Shown: piece after piece, positions 5,792-6,230 of the stretch
How the letters are laid out: each line of letters begins with the position of its first letter
Numbering within the stretch: position 1 is the first letter of the stretch
Assembly (NCBI GenBank): GCA_964533495.1
Contig: CAZHJU010000065.1
Location: 1 to 6,230 of the forward strand
Source of the DNA: Ga0077527 sp964533495
GTDB lineage: Bacteria > Pseudomonadota > Gammaproteobacteria > Burkholderiales > SG8-41
Reading direction: 5' to 3'
DNA length: 6,230 bases
Program-made: the position numbers and the translations under genes
The notes under the pieces: generated by a model
What the model saw: only the letters and a program-made list of their open reading frames with translations
What the model was told of the DNA's origin: nothing
Database searches by the model: none

Positions 5792-6230
5792 CTTGCCGGA
5801 CGCGAAAGGCCACTTCGGCCCGTACGGCGGCGTGTTCGTCGCGGAGACGCTGATCTCCGCGCTGGAAGACCTGAAGGCGGCTTACGCGCGCTTCAGGGAC
5901 GATCCGGCCTTTATCGCCGAGTTCGAATATGAGCTGAAGCACTACGTCGGCCGGCCGAGCCCGGTCTACCACGCGCGCCGCTGGTCCGAGCATTTCGGCG
6001 GGGCGCAGGTGTACCTCAAGCGCGAAGACCTCAACCACACCGGCGCGCACAAGATCAACAACGTCATCGGCCAGGCGCTGCTGGCGCGCCACCTCGGCAA
6101 GCCGCGGGTGATCGCCGAGACCGGCGCCGGCCAGCACGGCGTGGCGACGGCGACCATCGCCGCGCGTTACGGCATGGAATGCGCGGTCTACATGGGCTCG
6201 GAGGACGTCAAGCGCCAGGCGCAGAACGTC
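5778..6230 (+). CDS. trpB: Tryptophan synthase beta chain, N-terminal part (3' end outside the window)
   Basis: TrpB joins indole and serine to make tryptophan, using pyridoxal phosphate, in an alpha2beta2 complex with TrpA. The first 151 codons are present of roughly 400 expected. The protein opens with MRVYDLPDAKGHFGPYGG, the typical TrpB start, then has GRPSPVYHARR and YLKREDLNHTGAHKINN. The pyridoxal-phosphate lysine is K92, equivalent to Salmonella K87 with a constant offset of five. The catalytic glutamate is E114 in AETGAGQHG, equivalent to Salmonella E109. This is the standard TrpB1 form. The ATG at 5778 lies inside trpF in a different frame, so the genes overlap by 14 bases and are almost certainly translated from one message. 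trpA would be expected next, beyond the window. Confidence 0.97.
   Translation, partial: MRVYDLPDAKGHFGPYGGVFVAETLISALEDLKAAYARFRDDPAFIAEFEYELKHYVGRPSPVYHARRWSEHFGGAQVYLKREDLNHTGAHKINNVIGQALLARHLGKPRVIAETGAGQHGVATATIAARYGMECAVYMGSEDVKRQAQNV

Overview
This window looks like an ordinary chromosomal segment of a GC-rich betaproteobacterium. The gene order leuB-asd-fimV-truA-trpF-trpB and the protein sequences support this. Pseudomonads share leuB-asd-fimV-truA-trpF, but trpB directly after trpF is more typical of betaproteobacteria. I cannot name a genus. I see no mobile element, tRNA, rRNA, CRISPR array, phage gene or sign of recent transfer. All six genes lie on the + strand and cover almost the whole window. 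I did not find an undescribed system.

Layout: the left edge carries the last 144 codons of leuB (3-isopropylmalate dehydrogenase). After 38 bases comes a complete asd (aspartate-semialdehyde dehydrogenase), with its own Shine-Dalgarno and no terminator before it, so leuB and asd are probably co-transcribed. A 173-base gap follows asd, AT-rich in its second half. It holds a possible 3' hairpin, a dyad/repeat cluster and a weak candidate promoter. Then comes a large fimV/hubP-type gene for a polar landmark protein that spans the inner membrane. A clear intrinsic terminator closes fimV.

Downstream is a tight biosynthetic cluster. truA (tRNA pseudouridine 38-40 synthase) is followed after 4 bases by trpF (phosphoribosylanthranilate isomerase), whose last 14 bases overlap the start of trpB (tryptophan synthase beta). 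trpB runs off the right edge.

Functionally, the window combines branched-chain, aspartate-family and tryptophan biosynthesis with a tRNA anticodon-loop modification enzyme, and has a cell-pole organiser inserted between them. The points most worth a second look are the start and control region of fimV, the repeated aromatic/acidic motifs in the FimV cytoplasmic tail, and how truA-trpF-trpB is transcribed downstream of a strong terminator.
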